Shown here: one piece after another, positions 60,828 through 60,855 of the stretch
Layout: every line of letters begins with the position of its first letter
Numbering within the stretch: the first letter of the stretch is position 1
Assembly (NCBI GenBank): GCA_002474345.1
Contig: DKQD01000062.1
Coordinates: 1-60,855, forward strand
Length of the DNA: 60,855 nt
Direction of reading: 5' to 3'
Origin: Bacteriovoracaceae bacterium UBA7317
Lineage (GTDB): Bacteria; Bdellovibrionota; Bacteriovoracia; Bacteriovoracales; Bacteriovoracaceae
Notes under the pieces: model-generated
What the model was told of the DNA's origin: nothing
The model's database searches: none
What the model saw: the letters and a program-made list of their open reading frames with translations, nothing else
Translations under genes and position numbers: made by a program

Positions 60828-60855
60828 GCGGTAATTTTGAAAGCCTTCCTGATTA

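Overview
The window is a gene-dense, AT-rich stretch of a bacterial chromosome with a Gram-negative envelope (lipoprotein signals, outer-membrane barrels, BamB, TatA). Gene content, codon usage and the many secreted lipoproteins and hydrolases fit a Bdellovibrionota member of the Bacteriovorax/Halobacteriovorax type, i.e. a predatory bacterium. This is an inference: there is no rRNA gene to place it. I see no tRNA, rRNA, CRISPR array, insertion sequence or prophage.

Layout. 1-3.7 kb (minus): two adjacent paralogous genes for exported proteins built from phage-tail-fibre modules (decapeptide repeats, GGTGA segment, neck, C1q/TNF-like tip); the first runs off the left edge. 3.7-11.7 kb (minus): a tetrapyrrole operon hemA-hemCD-hemL-sensor kinase-response regulator-hemE-hemN, with a two-component system built in by 4-base overlaps. 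12-15.6 kb (plus): small membrane protein, PlsB-like acyltransferase, cation-diffusion transporter, unknown protein. 15.6-17.2 kb (plus): infC (AUC start), rpmI, rplT and a terminator. 17.3-24 kb: secreted M48-like peptidase, an ArsM plus radical-SAM pair, a metzincin lipoprotein, a transaldolase-family aldolase, an unknown exported protein and a Xer-like protein with degenerate catalytic residues. 24-31 kb: rnc-era-der, then two outer-membrane proteins transcribed away from a YfgM-like/BamB pair through a divergent promoter with overlapping -35 boxes. 31-39.4 kb (minus): a lipoprotein, an EEP-family phosphodiesterase, an exported unknown and a giant 1768-residue cysteine-rich lipoprotein. 39.6-47 kb: dus, HAD phosphatase, ffh-rpsP-khpA, a CheY-like protein, a MurQ/GKRP-like SIS protein, metallo-beta-lactamase-fold hydrolase-tatA, and a Bfd-like ferredoxin. 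47-60.8 kb: FecR-domain surface protein, ATP-grasp ligase, M14 carboxypeptidase, a PilZ-GAF-AAA-Fis regulator, glmM-pdxJ-nnr-tsaE, an Rrf2 regulator with a cysteine desulfurase, and an unknown protein.

How it fits together. Housekeeping units (haem, translation initiation, GTPases, SRP, cell-wall precursor and vitamin B6) alternate with secreted factors that in a predator could act on prey: fibre-like proteins, metalloproteases, an M14 murein-peptidase-like enzyme and large lipoproteins. Three minus-strand units encoding exported proteins each have a CCGATAA element with weaker upstream matches, resembling sigma-28 (FliA) promoters. In Bdellovibrio FliA is associated with attack-phase expression, so a shared motility/attack-phase regulon is the most interesting hypothesis here. 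Starts were chosen by Shine-Dalgarno spacing and domain boundaries where possible, and several differ from the longest open frame. No gap without a gene exceeds about 270 bases; the largest (47031-47300, 57904-58149, 60616-60855, 23952-24173, 39425-39640, 11760-11974) hold only the sites listed or nothing I recognise.
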